From Parascedosporium putredinis (taxonomy: Eukaryota; Ascomycota; Sordariomycetes; Microascales; Microascaceae): a stretch of 64,000 nucleotides of DNA. The stretch covers positions 3,286,001 through 3,350,000 of the forward strand of contig CASHTG010000015.1 in the NCBI GenBank assembly GCA_949357655.1. Reading direction: 5' to 3'. The position numbers and the translations under genes were made by a program. The notes below the pieces were generated by a model. The model was not told the origin of the DNA, searched no databases, and saw nothing but the letters and a program-made list of their open reading frames with translations. This document shows, piece by piece, positions 1-12,300 of the stretch; position 1 is the first letter of the stretch; each line of letters opens with the position of its first letter.

Positions 1-3000
1 CATCGGGTCCCTCGAAGCCCCAGGGGCCAGATTTGAACAATTTTGCTTCCATTGCGGACAAGTTCGCACCAAGGAGCTGCTCAAGTACCGGCCTGAAGCC
101 CAGTATAAGCCTATTCCGAATTTCTGCGAGGAATGTACCGTCTACGCCAAGGCACGACAGGCTGCCGGCGACGATGATTTTGACGTGAGTCCTTCTATTT
201 CCTCCTAGTGGCCGAGCCCTCAGATTGTCCATGACACACTCTAACGCTTCAATCTAGTTCATCACCTCCTCGTGCGTTTCCTTCGAGTCCAACAATCCTG
301 TTGGACCAGCGCCTCTCGGAGTCTTGTTCGAGGAAGACTTTTCGCCGAGTCAGTCGATGGAGAGGGCACTCTTCAGGTGTATCAGAGCCTCTTCACCGCG
401 GGAGTAAAGTCCGTAGGCAAGACTCTTGAGGCCAAGACCACAGCATCCTCCAAGCCCAAAAGTGTCGGTGCCCAGCCTTCCAAGCCCGCCATTTCGAAAA
501 CCAAGGGCAACTATAAAGCACCCACTGTTGAGGATGAAGCCAGTACCCCCTTCCATCGGCGCCTCTCCAGAACACCAAGTCCCGTAAGCAAGAGATCAAA
601 GTGAGTTCCAAGCCTGCAAGCAGGAACGCTCGTTCCTCCAGCAGCAGCCACGGCCGCAGCCGCCCGTACCACGGTGAAGACGACGGATATGACTCCGATT
701 CGTCATCTGATTCTTCAGTCCAAAGCCAGGCCACTCTAAAAGGGAGCCGAAGCAAAACCTACAAAGCCAAGAAAGTAGGGGAATGCGGGTGACTTCGCAT
801 ACCAAGCATCATAAGTATCACTCTTCTTCAAGAGAAAAGTCATCTCGAAGGGCGCCTTCATACCAAAAGGCCTACTTCTCTTTCTCGGGTCGAGTTTCCC
901 CTGGGGGAACCGCGAAGCGGTCCCGGGATCCCGCGCACAAGCCTGATAAAAGAAGTCTCCTCGGGCGGACCGGCAGAGCACAAGTGCCCGTGTTCGTACG
1001 ACTACCAAGTCCCATAAAACGCGTCCTAAGCAAGGGGGCCTACGAAATTCACCTCGAGGCGACGTCAAGGGCTCCAGAATCGTATCGGGTAGCAGCGGCT
1101 CGCGTGTTCGCTTCGACTCGCCGGACTCTTCAGACTCTTCGGATTATTCTGAAAGTGATTCTGAGGGTGATCCCGATGATGATCCTGAGAGATATTATTT
1201 TGAGAGATATTATTCTGAGAGTGATTCCGAGAGTGATTCTGAGGGTGATCCTGAGGGTGATCCCAATAACGACCCTAACGGAGATTCTGAGAGTGATTCT
1301 GAGAGTGATTCTGAGAGCGATGATGAGAGCGATGATGAGAGTGCCTCTGATTCTGGCTCGAGCTCTGGTTCCAGCTCCGACGAGGAAACTCCTGGGGAGG
1401 CGAACCGTGATCAACTCGCTTTTGAGAACTCCAACGTACCAGCCCCTGTTCCTTCAGGCCAATTCTTTGCCACGCACCAAGCTCAAGGCAACAGTGGCAA
1501 TGCGGCCGGTGGATTTGAAGCTCCAAGACCCCGCGTATTCTCCACCGGCACCTTTGGAGGCGAGTACCCAGATGAATCCTCTTCTAGAATGCCCACGTAC
1601 GGTGATGGCTTCCTGGAGGCGGCATGCCTAGAGGTGATGTACCTTATGGCACCATCCTCACAACGCCGTTCCGGGAGGTGGCGTATATGGGGGCGGCGTT
1701 CCCCGCTATGTTCCCTATGCCTACGGTCCCGTACCGCACGTCCTATATCCTCCTGATCCCGCACACTACAGCCATGCGGGTCCTCAATTCGATGCATCTT
1801 TCGGGCAACCGGCGTTCGCCTTCCATCCCGGCATGGCGCATGGCTACGCACAAGGACAGGCCCAGCCCCAGCCCCAGCCCCAGCCCCAGTATTCCCGTTC
1901 CCGTTCCCCTTCGCCTCCTCCGCAGAGGCCTCGCACCAACCCTTCTGTGTACGGAGACCTGAATGACGCCAACGGCACTTTCCCAGACCACTGGGAGTCG
2001 GTGCACGGCGGCGGCCAGGGGAGGACGGCGGTGGCCCAATCTATGGCGCCGGGTTGAAATGCCCTCCCGGATACGGCACGTCTGGGAAGACTCACCACAC
2101 GCCGAACCTAGATCACCTCAATAACCGGTCTAACGAGTACTCCGGGGTCGGAATGACAGAAATGGAAAGGGCCCTGAATCGGGCTATTCCGGACAGCGAT
2201 ACAATTGGGCACCTCCTTATATGAATGAGGATGGAGAGGAAACCAGGTATCCATTTGACACCAGCTCGTTCGAAGCCTGGTCGAAGCATACCAGGGCTTG
2301 GCCATGGACTGGCAACGTGGATGGGAAAAGTGCCTTTAACAACGAGAGACACACATCCCAGTCCATGGGCCAGGACTACGATACCCGTCAGAACTACGAT
2401 ACCCGTCAGGGCTACGATGGCCGTCAGGACCACGCTGGCCGTCAGGACCACGATGGTGGCCAGGACTACGATGGCGGCCAGGACTACGATGGCGGCCAGG
2501 ACTACGATGGTGGCCAGAACTATGATGGTGGCCAGAACTATACTGGCGGCCAGGACTATGATGGTGGCCAGAACTATACTAACGGCCAGGACTATGATGA
2601 CGGTCAGGGCTACGACGGCCACAACGACTATGGTTATTTCAATAGCTCAGAGGGGCCCTCGGAACAACAGTTTCCTTTTGAAGAGGACTTCGAAGAACCC
2701 CCGAGCCAGCTACCGGTCCCGAGAGACTAACGGATACACTCAGAGCGGCCACGGCCACTACACTTCCGAGTACGGCACATCGCACGGGGACTCGTACTAC
2801 CCGCGGCAAGATATGCCGGACAATGGCCGGCCCGCATTTGGCAGGCCCAGGTACCCCTCAGAGTTCGGATACAGCCATGACCAGCCTCGCTCCTCCGCTT
2901 AGGAAGGGAGGAGATCATCTCATTGGAGTGAAAGAGGAGGTACAAGGGGCCACGACACGCAAGGCGGGGAGCATAGGAACAACAATGGTGTCAGTGATGG

Positions 3001-3167
3001 ATGGCTCCCCATCCCAATCGTCGAAGAACCAGAGGCTATGGATGATAGCGTGGAGGATCCCCTGCCGCAGAGACGAATCACGGGTAGGATATACCCAAGC
3101 CAATATACCCCCATGTTCCCACCGTACCGATTGACTAACACGTCTAGATGGCCCTAGGACCTATTAA
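1..3167 (+). CDS. Disordered repeat-rich hypothetical protein, 5' end outside window, reading frame broken
   Basis: I do not recognise this family. The 5' end is cut by the window. The first exon (1-183, frame from base 2) encodes a two-cysteine-pair motif, CFHC then CEEC 27 residues on, that looks like a zinc-binding knuckle. An intron follows at 184-257 (gtgagt, branch ctaac, tctag). The rest is low-complexity: a Ser-rich stretch (about 600-790), a basic stretch (783-950), an acidic Ser-Asp repeat (about 1110-1370), a Pro/Gly/Tyr stretch with QPQPQPQ (1680-2055), and about 14 hexapeptide repeats of GQDYDG type (2368-2625). The coding frame changes at about 390, 590, 790, 950, 1640, 2050 and 2700, and an in-frame TAG lies at 2900-2902. 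A probable last intron (3084-3147, branch ttgactaaca) joins a short final exon ending TAA at 3165-3167. Codon-like composition persists across each break, so these are probably sequence errors, though decay of a real gene is not excluded. Confidence 0.6.
2368..2625 (+). repeat. 18-bp coding minisatellite (GQDYDG hexapeptide repeat)
   Basis: About 14 head-to-tail 18-bp units of the form ggccaggactacgatggc lie inside the left-edge gene. They encode GQDYDG and variants (RQNYDT, RQDHAG, GQNYTG). The units keep the reading frame throughout. The middle units are nearly identical and the flanking ones diverged, as expected when an array grows by unequal exchange. Confidence 0.85.
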
Positions 3168-5204
3168 CACGCAAACGGCGATCTCTACTTTTGTACGGGA
3201 TTCGGCCCATAGCGAAGCCGGGTCCAGTGTTGGCGAGATGCACTAGTATTTCATTTCTTGCTTTGTTTTCTTTTTCTTCTTCTTTTACGCGTACACTTTC
3301 TATCTCGTTCCCTGATTTTCTGTTTTCGGGTTCGACCCATTTCTTCTCGTTTCGGGTTTCCACAGATTGCTTTATTCCCTTTCTCTCCCCGCTCTCCTCT
3401 CCCCTCTCAAGGAGTATATACCTGGCGCATGCACGTTGGCAAGGCGGGTTTTGCCTGTTCGTTGTCCTGCGTGCTGCGTGTCGTGGCGCGAGGCCGCATT
3501 GGCGAGGCGAGAGGGCGGGCGAAAATATCCTGTTAGAGTATATATGCACATGTCCTGCTGCAAGCCGGGCCCGGCCAGAAAGCTCATGCATTCCAGGTCA
3601 GGCTTGGCATCATCACAAAAGAGCAGCACGCACGAGCTACCCCCTTCCCCTTTCCCTTCACAAGCAGCAACAATCATAGCAAACACCCTGCACTAAATTC
3701 CCCTTTCCCAGTATAACAACAAAAAAGCAGAACAGAAAATACCAAAAAACCAAGTATCTTTAACCAACCTGATGCCATCCGCTTTGGCCTCCGGAATGCC
3801 GACCTCCATTACTTGATGTGCTGGCGGTTTGCTGTTGTGTCCCTCCCCTCCCAAATGGCGTATTCTCTCATCAGCTTCGCGTGCGCGTACTACCCTATCC
3901 TTGAGACTCGAGCCTCACCGGGCTCCGGACCGGAATCGACAGATGTTGAGCAGGTTATGCCATCTGGAATCAGCACGATGAGCAAAATATCGTGCTGTTC
4001 CCCGCCCACCCGCAGTCCCTTACAAGGTAGTCATATCAATTACCCACGTTGACGGCCGGGCGTAGGTGACAGGCCAGGGGCCAATGAGATGGGGCCCGTT
4101 TTCCATTTTTAAACATAAAAAATAAGACGAGAGAAATGCTCAGTTTTTCCATACTGCTCAATGGGGAGAGTATTTTCGATGAGGTGTGGCGGGGTACTTG
4201 GGGGCAGCCACACCCAGCATACACCAAGTAGTACCTCCCATTTGGCCAGGGACGAGTGGGGGCGGGGTAAACTTGAACCCTGATGGAACAGATGGGAAGC
4301 GACGACCGAGTTCCCCTCCATCGCGGCCTCCGAAATAGGACCCCGCCAATCTCCAATGATGCATCACCGTCAGCCCGTTCGCGAGAAAAAAGAAAAAAAG
4401 ACTTTGCGGCCTCAGAGCTTCCGTGCGTCCCGCAGAGCATGCCGATTTCCATTTGGTCATCGGTTTTTGATCTGTCAACGTAGGCCATTCGTGTCCTTCA
4501 TGTCCTCTATGAATCACATCGATAGATCCAATACAATTGGTGCGCAACATAGCTTCCGCCAGTCGCAAGAATGTGTGAAGAACTTCCTCTTCTTGTCGGC
4601 GAGAGAGAGCAATTGATAGTTTAGAATTCTCCACCTTCCATGCTAGTAGTCCCCAATCAAGTACACTTCAGTATGGCAACTGGGCCCGAGAAAGATTCGA
4701 GTTAAAGCCAGCGCGGCCTAGCCCAGCCCAGCTGACAAAGCCACTTCGAGCGCCCTGGGGAGCCAGTAATTTTTGCACTTCGAGTCATCGGAGGTGAAGT
4801 GTTGGCAAAAGTTTGAATCGGGCGGTGACTGACTGACTCCATCACCACTTTTGAGGCATCTCTTGACTTTTTCCCCCATTTTTGCCGCAGCACAAACCCC
4901 AACTCCTTTCTCTAAGAAATTATTGAGGCCCCTCCGCTCTCTAAAAGCAGAATACACGGCGAGTTCAAGTGTCTGCACATTGAACTGCATTGCCGGTACT
5001 CTTTGTCCCGTGAAGGCTATTCTCTCGTTACACCCCTTCAATCTAGTTCCGCGTCACGGCGCCCCTCCTGCAGCAAGCCCCCCCAGCAACCAGCAAGGAC
5101 CCTCCCACCCGCGGCGTCCGCATTACCCCCAACCCAATCTTTGTGCCTAATTTCCTCCGAGGGTTCATTCAAGAACAGGTCGTCTCGTCTTCGGCGTCGC
5201 AAGC
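3168..5204. other. Intergenic, repeat-protein gene 3' side and HIS1 promoter
   Basis: No gene recognised. It holds a pyrimidine-rich stretch at about 3240-3420 and CT-rich sequence before the HIS1 start. The open frames here lack codon bias or family resemblance. Confidence 0.5.
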
Positions 5205-6599
5205 ATGGATCTGGTCAACAAGTTTGTTCTCCCCACCTCCCAATTCTTTGACCAAGCTCGGCGATCATGTCGCCAATGGAGACAATCGCGCTGACCCGCG
5301 CCAGCCTCGAGGGTCGCCTCCTATTCGCCGTCCCCAAGAGTGAGTGACTCTCTCGACACCCTATGGCTACTCTTGAGCACCTGTTCCCTTTCCTCGCTCT
5401 CGCCTTCGCTCTCGCTCTCTCCCTCTCTCGCTCTGTGCCCCTCTCTACCTTGTTTCGCCTAGTGTGCCTGCCATTGGCCTTTGTGTATAGCCAGAACGGA
5501 GCTGACAAGATGCTCAGAGGGTCGTCTCAACCAGGCCACGCTAAACCTCCTCGAGGGCGCCGATATCCAGTTCAAGCGAGAGAACCGTCTTGACATCGCC
5601 TTGGTCAAGAACCTCCCCATCGCTCTCATCTTCCTCCCCGCCGCCGATATTCCCACCTTTGTTGGAGAAGGCCAGGTTGACCTCGGAATCACTGGCTGGG
5701 ACCAGGTCCAAGAACACGATGCCCGTGTAAGGGCTTACAACCGCGTACGGAGGGCCTCGGTCGACGCCTCCTCATCCCTCGATGATGAAATCAAGAACTC
5801 CCACAGCGAGATGGTCATGGAGCTCGGCTTCGGCGGTTGCAAGCTTCAGGTGCAAGTCCCCAAGAACGGCCCCTATCGAACCTCGCAAGACCTCATCGGC
5901 AAGACCATCGGAACGAGCTTCGTCGATCTGGCCACCGAGTACTTCGCCAGGCTTGAGCTTGGTCTGGACGTGGGCGAAGGCGTCGACAACGTTCCCCTTG
6001 TCAAGAAGCCTCGCACCAAGATTATCGAGCTGAGCGGAAGTGTTGAGGCGGCATGTGCTCTCGGTGTTGCCGATGGAATTGTTGATCTTGTCGGTATGTT
6101 TTATTGATTTTATATTTGGGAATTTGTTTTGGAACGTATCGGGCACACGCTGTCTTCAGTCTCTGTGCTTGCGTGCCGAGCAGGCATGCACCGCAGTTCT
6201 TCAGTAGAAACTAACACTCCCTCTTTAGAATCCGGAGAGACGATGAGAGCTGCCGGTCTCACCGCTGTTGACACCGTGGTTGAGTCTCAGTCTGTCCTCA
6301 TCAAGTCCCGCAACCCCTCCAACCCCGAGCTCGTCGAGCTCATTGCTGCTCGTATCCGCGGTGTCATTACCGCCCAGCGCCACGTCATGTGCCAGTACAA
6401 CGTCGAACGCTCCAGGCTCCCTGTAGTCACCAAGATCACCCCTGGCAAGCGTGCTCCTACCGTTACGAGCCTTGACGAGGATGGCTGGGTTGCTGTCAGC
6501 GTCATGGTTGAGTCAAAGAAGATTGCCGTCGTCATGGATGACCTCGTCAAGGCCGGCGCGCAAGATATCCTTGTCCTTGATATCAAGAACTCGAGGTAA
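5205..6599 (+). CDS. HIS1: ATP phosphoribosyltransferase (histidine biosynthesis, step 1)
   Basis: Condenses ATP and PRPP in the first, feedback-controlled step of histidine synthesis in the cytosol. Four exons give 999 nt (332 aa): 5205-5221, 5305-5339, 5518-6093 and 6229-6599. The first exon is only 17 nt, MDLVN plus two bases. Splicing over 5222-5304 (gtttgt, branch gctgac, cag) gives MDLVNNLEGRLLFAVPKKG, matching the yeast start. Signature stretches are FLPAADIPTFVGEG, DLGITGWDQVQ, GCKLQVQVP, SGSVEAACALG and SGETMRAAGL. The C-terminal regulatory-domain motif TPGKRAPTVTSLDEDGW is present. Relative to yeast there is a Ser-rich insertion of about 25 residues (5729-5810), in frame and without a convincing intron. 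No frame break is needed. An ATG at 5276 would give an alternative start (METIALTRASLEG) if the first intron were retained. The gene is convergent with the sugar transporter. Confidence 0.95.
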
Positions 6600-7376
6600 T
6601 ATGGGACGCTAATTCCGTTACTCCGGGTGGCGCTTTGCTTTGGCTTCCTGTAGGAATGATGCAATTACGCCTTTCTTCTTCTTTCTTTTCTCTCTATCAC
6701 TGGGTTCATGATAATATTGTAGCGGCAAAGCAGGAATCGGGCAAGGCGGACGTAAAATAAAATAGGGTTCAATTGGGGGTTTTAAGGTCAACAAACACCA
6801 CACACAGCAGGTCTAGCACTCCTTGAACATCAGTACGGGAACATTGAATAGACTTTGTTGTTTAAGCCAACGTCCCAACCTCGCACGGTAACTCGCAAAT
6901 GGTCTTGACTGGTTTCGAATGCGGCTCAGACTTTGGGCTCAATGTGCACGGCAGAACATGATACTATGCAGCGCAGGATAGCACGGCCGAGGTGGAGGAA
7001 TTTGGTAAGTGCAAGTGGAAGAGTGACATTTTAGTGACGAAAGCCCAAACCGCAACAATGATGAAAAAGCCTCACCATGACCCAATATGGAGATTACCAG
7101 AGTATCCATGGACGGACATCTTTATATAACTATATATCAAGTATATCAAGCTCCGGGCCACCAACTCTTCACTCGCATCTTCCCCGTTGATCTCCGTCAT
7201 GCTACAACTTTCAGGGTATACGCAATCCTCAAAACTCTAGATTCTCCCTTTGCTCTACATTGAATCGACAGTTTCCCAGCCAAGAATCCGCACGCTTGCG
7301 TAACCGCGCGTGAAAGAAACGCCAAAGCTCCAACGCGCGGGGTAGTGGTGGTGGGGTTTTAAAAGCCACAGGATCA
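6600..7376. other. Convergent 3' region between HIS1 and sugar transporter
   Basis: Nothing gene-like seen. It contains the two 3' untranslated regions, with T-rich sequence after HIS1 at 6670-6720. Confidence 0.5.
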
Positions 7377-9399
7377 TCAAGCAACCTCCTTGTTCTCAAC
7401 TTCGGGGGCCTTGTCGTGTTCGGTGGCATTCTTTTTCTCGATGACGGCCTGGATCTCGGCGTCGAGCCTGGACTCGCCCTTCTTCGTCTTCCAGGGCTTG
7501 GGGCCATCCTCGCCAAAGAGCTCCTCGACCTCTTCGATGGTCTTGCCGCACGTCTCGGGGTAGCTGAGGAAGGCCTGGGCGGCGGCGCCGATGCACAGGA
7601 CGCCAAAGATGACAAAGGTCTTGTACTTGATGTTGCGGAAGGCGGGCGGGGTGAAGAGGCCGAGGGCAAAGTTGAAGAGCCAGTTGGCGGTGGCGGCCAT
7701 GGACATGCCGGTGGCGCGGGTCTCGAGGGACCAGACCTCGGCGGCGTAGATCCAGCCGACGGGGCGAGGGTGAGGGCGTAGATGATGATGAGGAGATAGC
7801 TAAAGGCGATGACGGTGTGGGCGGGGAGCCGGTGACGCGGATGACGACGTTGGCGTTTCCGTCGACGCCCTCGGGGACGTCGACGCCGTAGGCGCCGAGC
7901 ATGGCGGCGACGATGAAGTGGCAGACGCTCATGCCGAGGGCGCCGTAGATGAGGAGGCTGCGTCGGCCGCTGGTGTCGATGAAGAAGAACATGATGGTCG
8001 TGAACCTGGAATGCGGGTTTCACCTTGTTAGCGAGGCGTGGCTTGGGTTGGGAGGGGGCGCAGGCGGAAGCCTCGAAAGGCGGGGTATGAGAGAGAGAAC
8101 ACTTACACGATGAATAGGGCGTACTGGATACCGGACGAGATAAGGTTGATGTTTCCGGTCAGGTTGGCCATTTGGAAAACGTATACTACGGTTACCCAGT
8201 CATGTTAGTCAACGATCAGAAGGGGGAAACAGCCCAAGACGGCACTACAACGGGAGAACTAACCGATGTAGTAAACAATGACGTTGGCGCCGCTAAGCTG
8301 CTGCCACATCTGCACGCTCACACCGGCGACAGTACGCTTCCACATGCCCTTGAAGAAGAACTTTCGCCATCCCTTTTGCGACTCGCGCTCCGCAGCCAGG
8401 ACGGTGGAGATCTCCTTCCACTCGGCAATGACGAGAGGGTCGTCGCGGTTACCGCCGGCCTGGATATCGGCAAGAGTCTGGATGGCCTCGTCCTCGCGAC
8501 CGACCTTGGCAAGCCAGCGCGGGGATCGAGGGAGGAAGGGCAGACCAATCATGAGAATGACGCAAGGGACGAATTGGGTGCCCCAGGCTGTTCGGAAGGA
8601 GGCGGTGCCCTTGATGAAGGAGCAGCCGTAGCCGATAAAGTACATGATGAGGATACCCCATTCGATGGCAAGCTGTTGGATGATGATGATGCGGCCTCGG
8701 CGTTCCTGGGGAAGTGGTGCGCGTCATGTTAGCGGCTGAGACTGGTCGACTCGGGGTCCGGGTATCAGCAAGGCAGAGAGGACTTACACGCTTGGCAATC
8801 TCGGCGAGGTATACGGGGACCTGGGACGAAGTGATGCCGACGCAGACACCGTTGAGGATACGACCGGCGATTAGAGAGCCAATACCATTGGTGGCGACCT
8901 GGACGGCGGTTCCAATCAACCACCAGATACACGCAAACATGATGCTGAGGGTAGCGTTTTGTCAGTAGGCTAGCCCAAACGTGTGTTTCTTTGAGGAGCC
9001 GGGCAGGGGGCCGGGGACGTACCTATCACGACGGCCCCATTTGTCGGAGATGGGGCCAGCCATCAGACTGCCGAGGACGGAACCCGCAGCCAGAGAGGCT
9101 CCGATGGCGCCCTGGATGATGCCGTGAGGGTTGTCGAAGTAATCGATGTACTGCGGAGTGATGACGATGGCGGACATGGACGAAATGTCGAAGCCGAACA
9201 ACATGCCGCCCACCGTGGCCACCATGGCCACGAAGTAGGTGTTGGCTAAAGGGTAAGAGAGAAGAATCATGTCAGCGTACCGGCCTCTGTGCACAAGAGC
9301 TAGCTTCGCTCTGTATGACGTCCTTGTCCATTGGACCCCCATTGGAGAGACCAGCTCAAGCTCAAGGGTTCACGTACTGATCTTTGGTAGCTTCGCCAT
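7377..9399 (-). CDS. MFS sugar porter (hexose/xylose-type transporter)
   Basis: A 12-helix plasma-membrane sugar transporter, probably proton-coupled or facilitative; the exact sugar cannot be read from sequence. Six exons are supported (minus strand): 9399-9378, 9245-9023, 8944-8788, 8705-8264, 8185-8107 and 8005-7377, giving about 517 aa. Family motifs in order are GGMLFGFDISSM in helix 1, DKWGRRD after helix 2, RILNGVCVG, LPRSPRWL, the helix-7 motif QQLSGANVIVYY, DTSGRR, and PETCGKTIEEVEELF after helix 12. The frame breaks twice near the end of the loop before helix 10, at G-runs 7823-7826 and 7761-7764. One extra base in each restores SPAHTVIAFSYLL and LAPVGWIYAAEVWS. The last 50 residues are a charged cytoplasmic tail. 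Confidence is high for the family and low for the substrate. Confidence 0.93.
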
Positions 9400-12300
9400 G
9401 GTTGCGCAAAGTGGGGATCTTAGTCCCAGGAGATTGGGAAAGCTTAAACCCGCAAAGATTAATCAAAAAGAAGAGATCCGTCTTGACGAGAAGCAGGGCC
9501 CTTCAAAGATTCCGTGCAGCAAAGCCGGTCTAGATCGGGAAAGAGGGGGAGAGGAAAGAAGAAAATAAGGGAGGACGGGGGAAAGGAGCTATATAGGCCT
9601 TGGCCGATCAAAAGACCAAAATTTTGCCTTTTGCTTCGTATAACCATGGCCAGGGATTCGCTCTGCGGCGCGGGTTTGACAGCAAAATAAAGTCGGAGCA
9701 GGGCAATATCGGCGGAGGATGCAGTTCCATCGAGGGACCCCGTTCCGTCTTGAGCACATGCGCCGCGGCGCTTGAGCCTAGAGGTCTGTCGAGCTCGCGG
9801 GGGACCATGGGGAGGGTGTGTGGGTGGGTCGCGGAGAAGGAGTCGAGGGGAATGGAGCCCGTACGACTACTACTCGTACGCCCGGGACGACGGGAGTGGG
9901 AATAGTAGATGTGAGCATACAAACGCACACAGAGATGCCCATCGGTTCGTCTGCTTTTCCGTCTTTCTGTCATATTTGTTTCTAATTTCACGCCCAGTGG
10001 ACTCCAAATTTCACCCGCGAGTCACGCTGCACGGTACATATCTTGTCTGTCTTGCCCTTCTTCCCCATCGTGTAGTGCATGTATACTCCGGGGTTGGTTT
10101 CCTTTCCCTCTCCAATTATTGTTTAGGATTACCTTTTCGATGCGCCGCACAGTTAGTGCCCTTGGTTCTATCAACCTCGATTTCCTTTTACATCAAGTTG
10201 ATCTTTTCTTGATGGACATAGCACTATACTACCCGACAAGAAACACGAGGGCTTCCGGACTAGCATAGAGGGCTGGTGTTATGCTCTCTGTCTTGGACAG
10301 ATCTGAACAGGTCAAAAGACCCAGGAATCCATCCCTAGCAGGGGTGGGACCGTTGTGATCTCATTGGGGTCGAATTAGATGTCCTTCCCCGTACCCCAGT
10401 CCTACCGTTTTACGCTCTTGATGTCTTGTTTTTTGCGGAGGTGGACTGTCTTCTCCACTCTTCACTACCAGACTTTGAGCGTTGACCGTTGCTCTGTTCT
10501 TCGTCACCTCGGCACACTCTGTTGTTACCCTTTTCCCCATTTCCCTTTCTTCGTTTTCCCCCTTGGCCTCTTCGGCCTCTATTCAATAAAATTAAGCTAT
10601 ATAAAGACGGTGATTAAGCTTCAGCTGGAGAGGGCGACGTCGGACCTAGGAGAATTGAAAGTGACCAAAAAAAAAAGAAAAAGAAAAAGAAAAGAACATG
10701 TAGACGACGGTCGCCTGCACGGGACCTGTCGAGAGACAGCCAGATTAACAATTGGGCTGGGCGGCATATCATAGGCGCGGGTGTCGATAATCATAAAACC
10801 CAGAATTTAAAGATCCGTTGATCTACTTCGGGGCATGGGAAACCACGGAAGACGGCCGGAGAAAGAGTCTAGGCGAGCGAGTAGCGGCGATGCGTCTCGT
10901 TGAAAGTCTGTACGTGTGCACGGATCAAGGTCGTTTTGCGCCTGATTCTTTTTCTTTTTCCTTTTCTTTGTTTATCTTTTCCCCGAGCGAGAGTAACGAA
11001 CCATTGTATCTTTTTAGTATCTGTCGATCATGCCAACCAAGGTGGACTCTGTCCAGTCCTTCTCCTCGTCTTCGATGCGCACCCCTCTTCGACTTAGACT
11101 CGCCCCAGAGGGGAGGGGGCCGTGACATCAAACCCTTTCTCGCTGTTGCTCCCATTCACGACTTACACCAGCTCATCCATGACTACTTGGAGGGGCGTTG
11201 CTCTGCTCGCCACTCCCATGCGTTTCCCCGCCCCTCTTGCGGGCTTGTCACTCGCCGTATGATGCGCACACGTCTCTTGTGTTTGGCCGCGAGAAGGGGT
11301 CAAGAACCGGAACCTTTGTCCGCCGGGAAAGGCGTGTAAGGCAATGCGGGAGGAGCAGCGATGCGGCGTTTGCGAGGGGGTCAACCGCCCGCCCTGCATG
11401 CATCCTCGACGACCCTGTCCCCGCCGTCTTTTTGAAAACATCCGACGTGTATTTCATTTTATCTACTTTTCATCTTTTAAAGCTTACACCTTGAAGTGGT
11501 GGCCGGGATTGCACCGGTCTCTACCGGTCTCTACATAGAGCTTGATGGCTTGGGGCCAGGCTTTAGAGAGGGGGCAATCAAGCAACCCAAGTTCACGCTC
11601 GAGTCGGGAAAGGAAACAGACGAGGTGGGCTCCTTGCCCCTCGGGTGATTAATGTGCGAAGTACCTCGATTTGTTGGGTGTACGATGGATCAATTGCTAT
11701 ATCAGGGCCAGTGAAAGTGGGTGCGTTCGCGTGTAACGTATCTTGGGAATGTGGCCAGTGGATCCACGGGCCATCATCTACAGATGCAGACAGGATTGAT
11801 TACGGAGCAGAACCAGGTCAGCCACGCACAAGACGCACAAGACGCCCCCGGAGAAACAGAGGGAAACGCACGACAACGTCAAAAGAGGCCATGGTTTCAT
11901 GTTCCTTGCTCTCCAGGACGATTCTTGGTCGTTCAACACACTCCATCACGTTGAAGTCCTGTTTAGAGATGACTCGATCTAGTTAGGCCTTCCGGCCCCC
12001 TGCCCTCTTCGGAGAAAAAAAAAACTAAAAGGAAAGCAGGGAATGGACGAGTCTACGCCAAAAGGGGAGAGGGGAAAAAAGAATCAGTCGTCCAGTCGTC
12101 CAGTGTACAAAGTATTGTTGGCACTTTTTGTGTCTTCAAGGGAGCGCATCGGACCGACTTGACTTGCTGGCTCCGTGATTGGTGCGCCTCCCGGAGCCAG
12201 TGCCAGGTTTACAGCCCGGTAATGGCAAAATGGAGACCGGGGATAATAATCAAAGGCTGTCTGTCGACTTGCTGGACACGGAGCCGAGAAGGGTTGGCAT

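Noticed and set aside
2225..2902. Alternative 225-codon frame over the repeat (TTMVARTTMAAR)
   Set aside because: Out-of-frame reading of the GQDYDG array in its first part. Only its last segment (after about 2700) looks like real coding sequence.
7377..9399. Sugar transporter as a pseudogene because of two frameshifts
   Set aside because: Both breaks are one base short at G-runs, all family motifs and splice sites are intact, and the same error type occurs in essential genes of the window.
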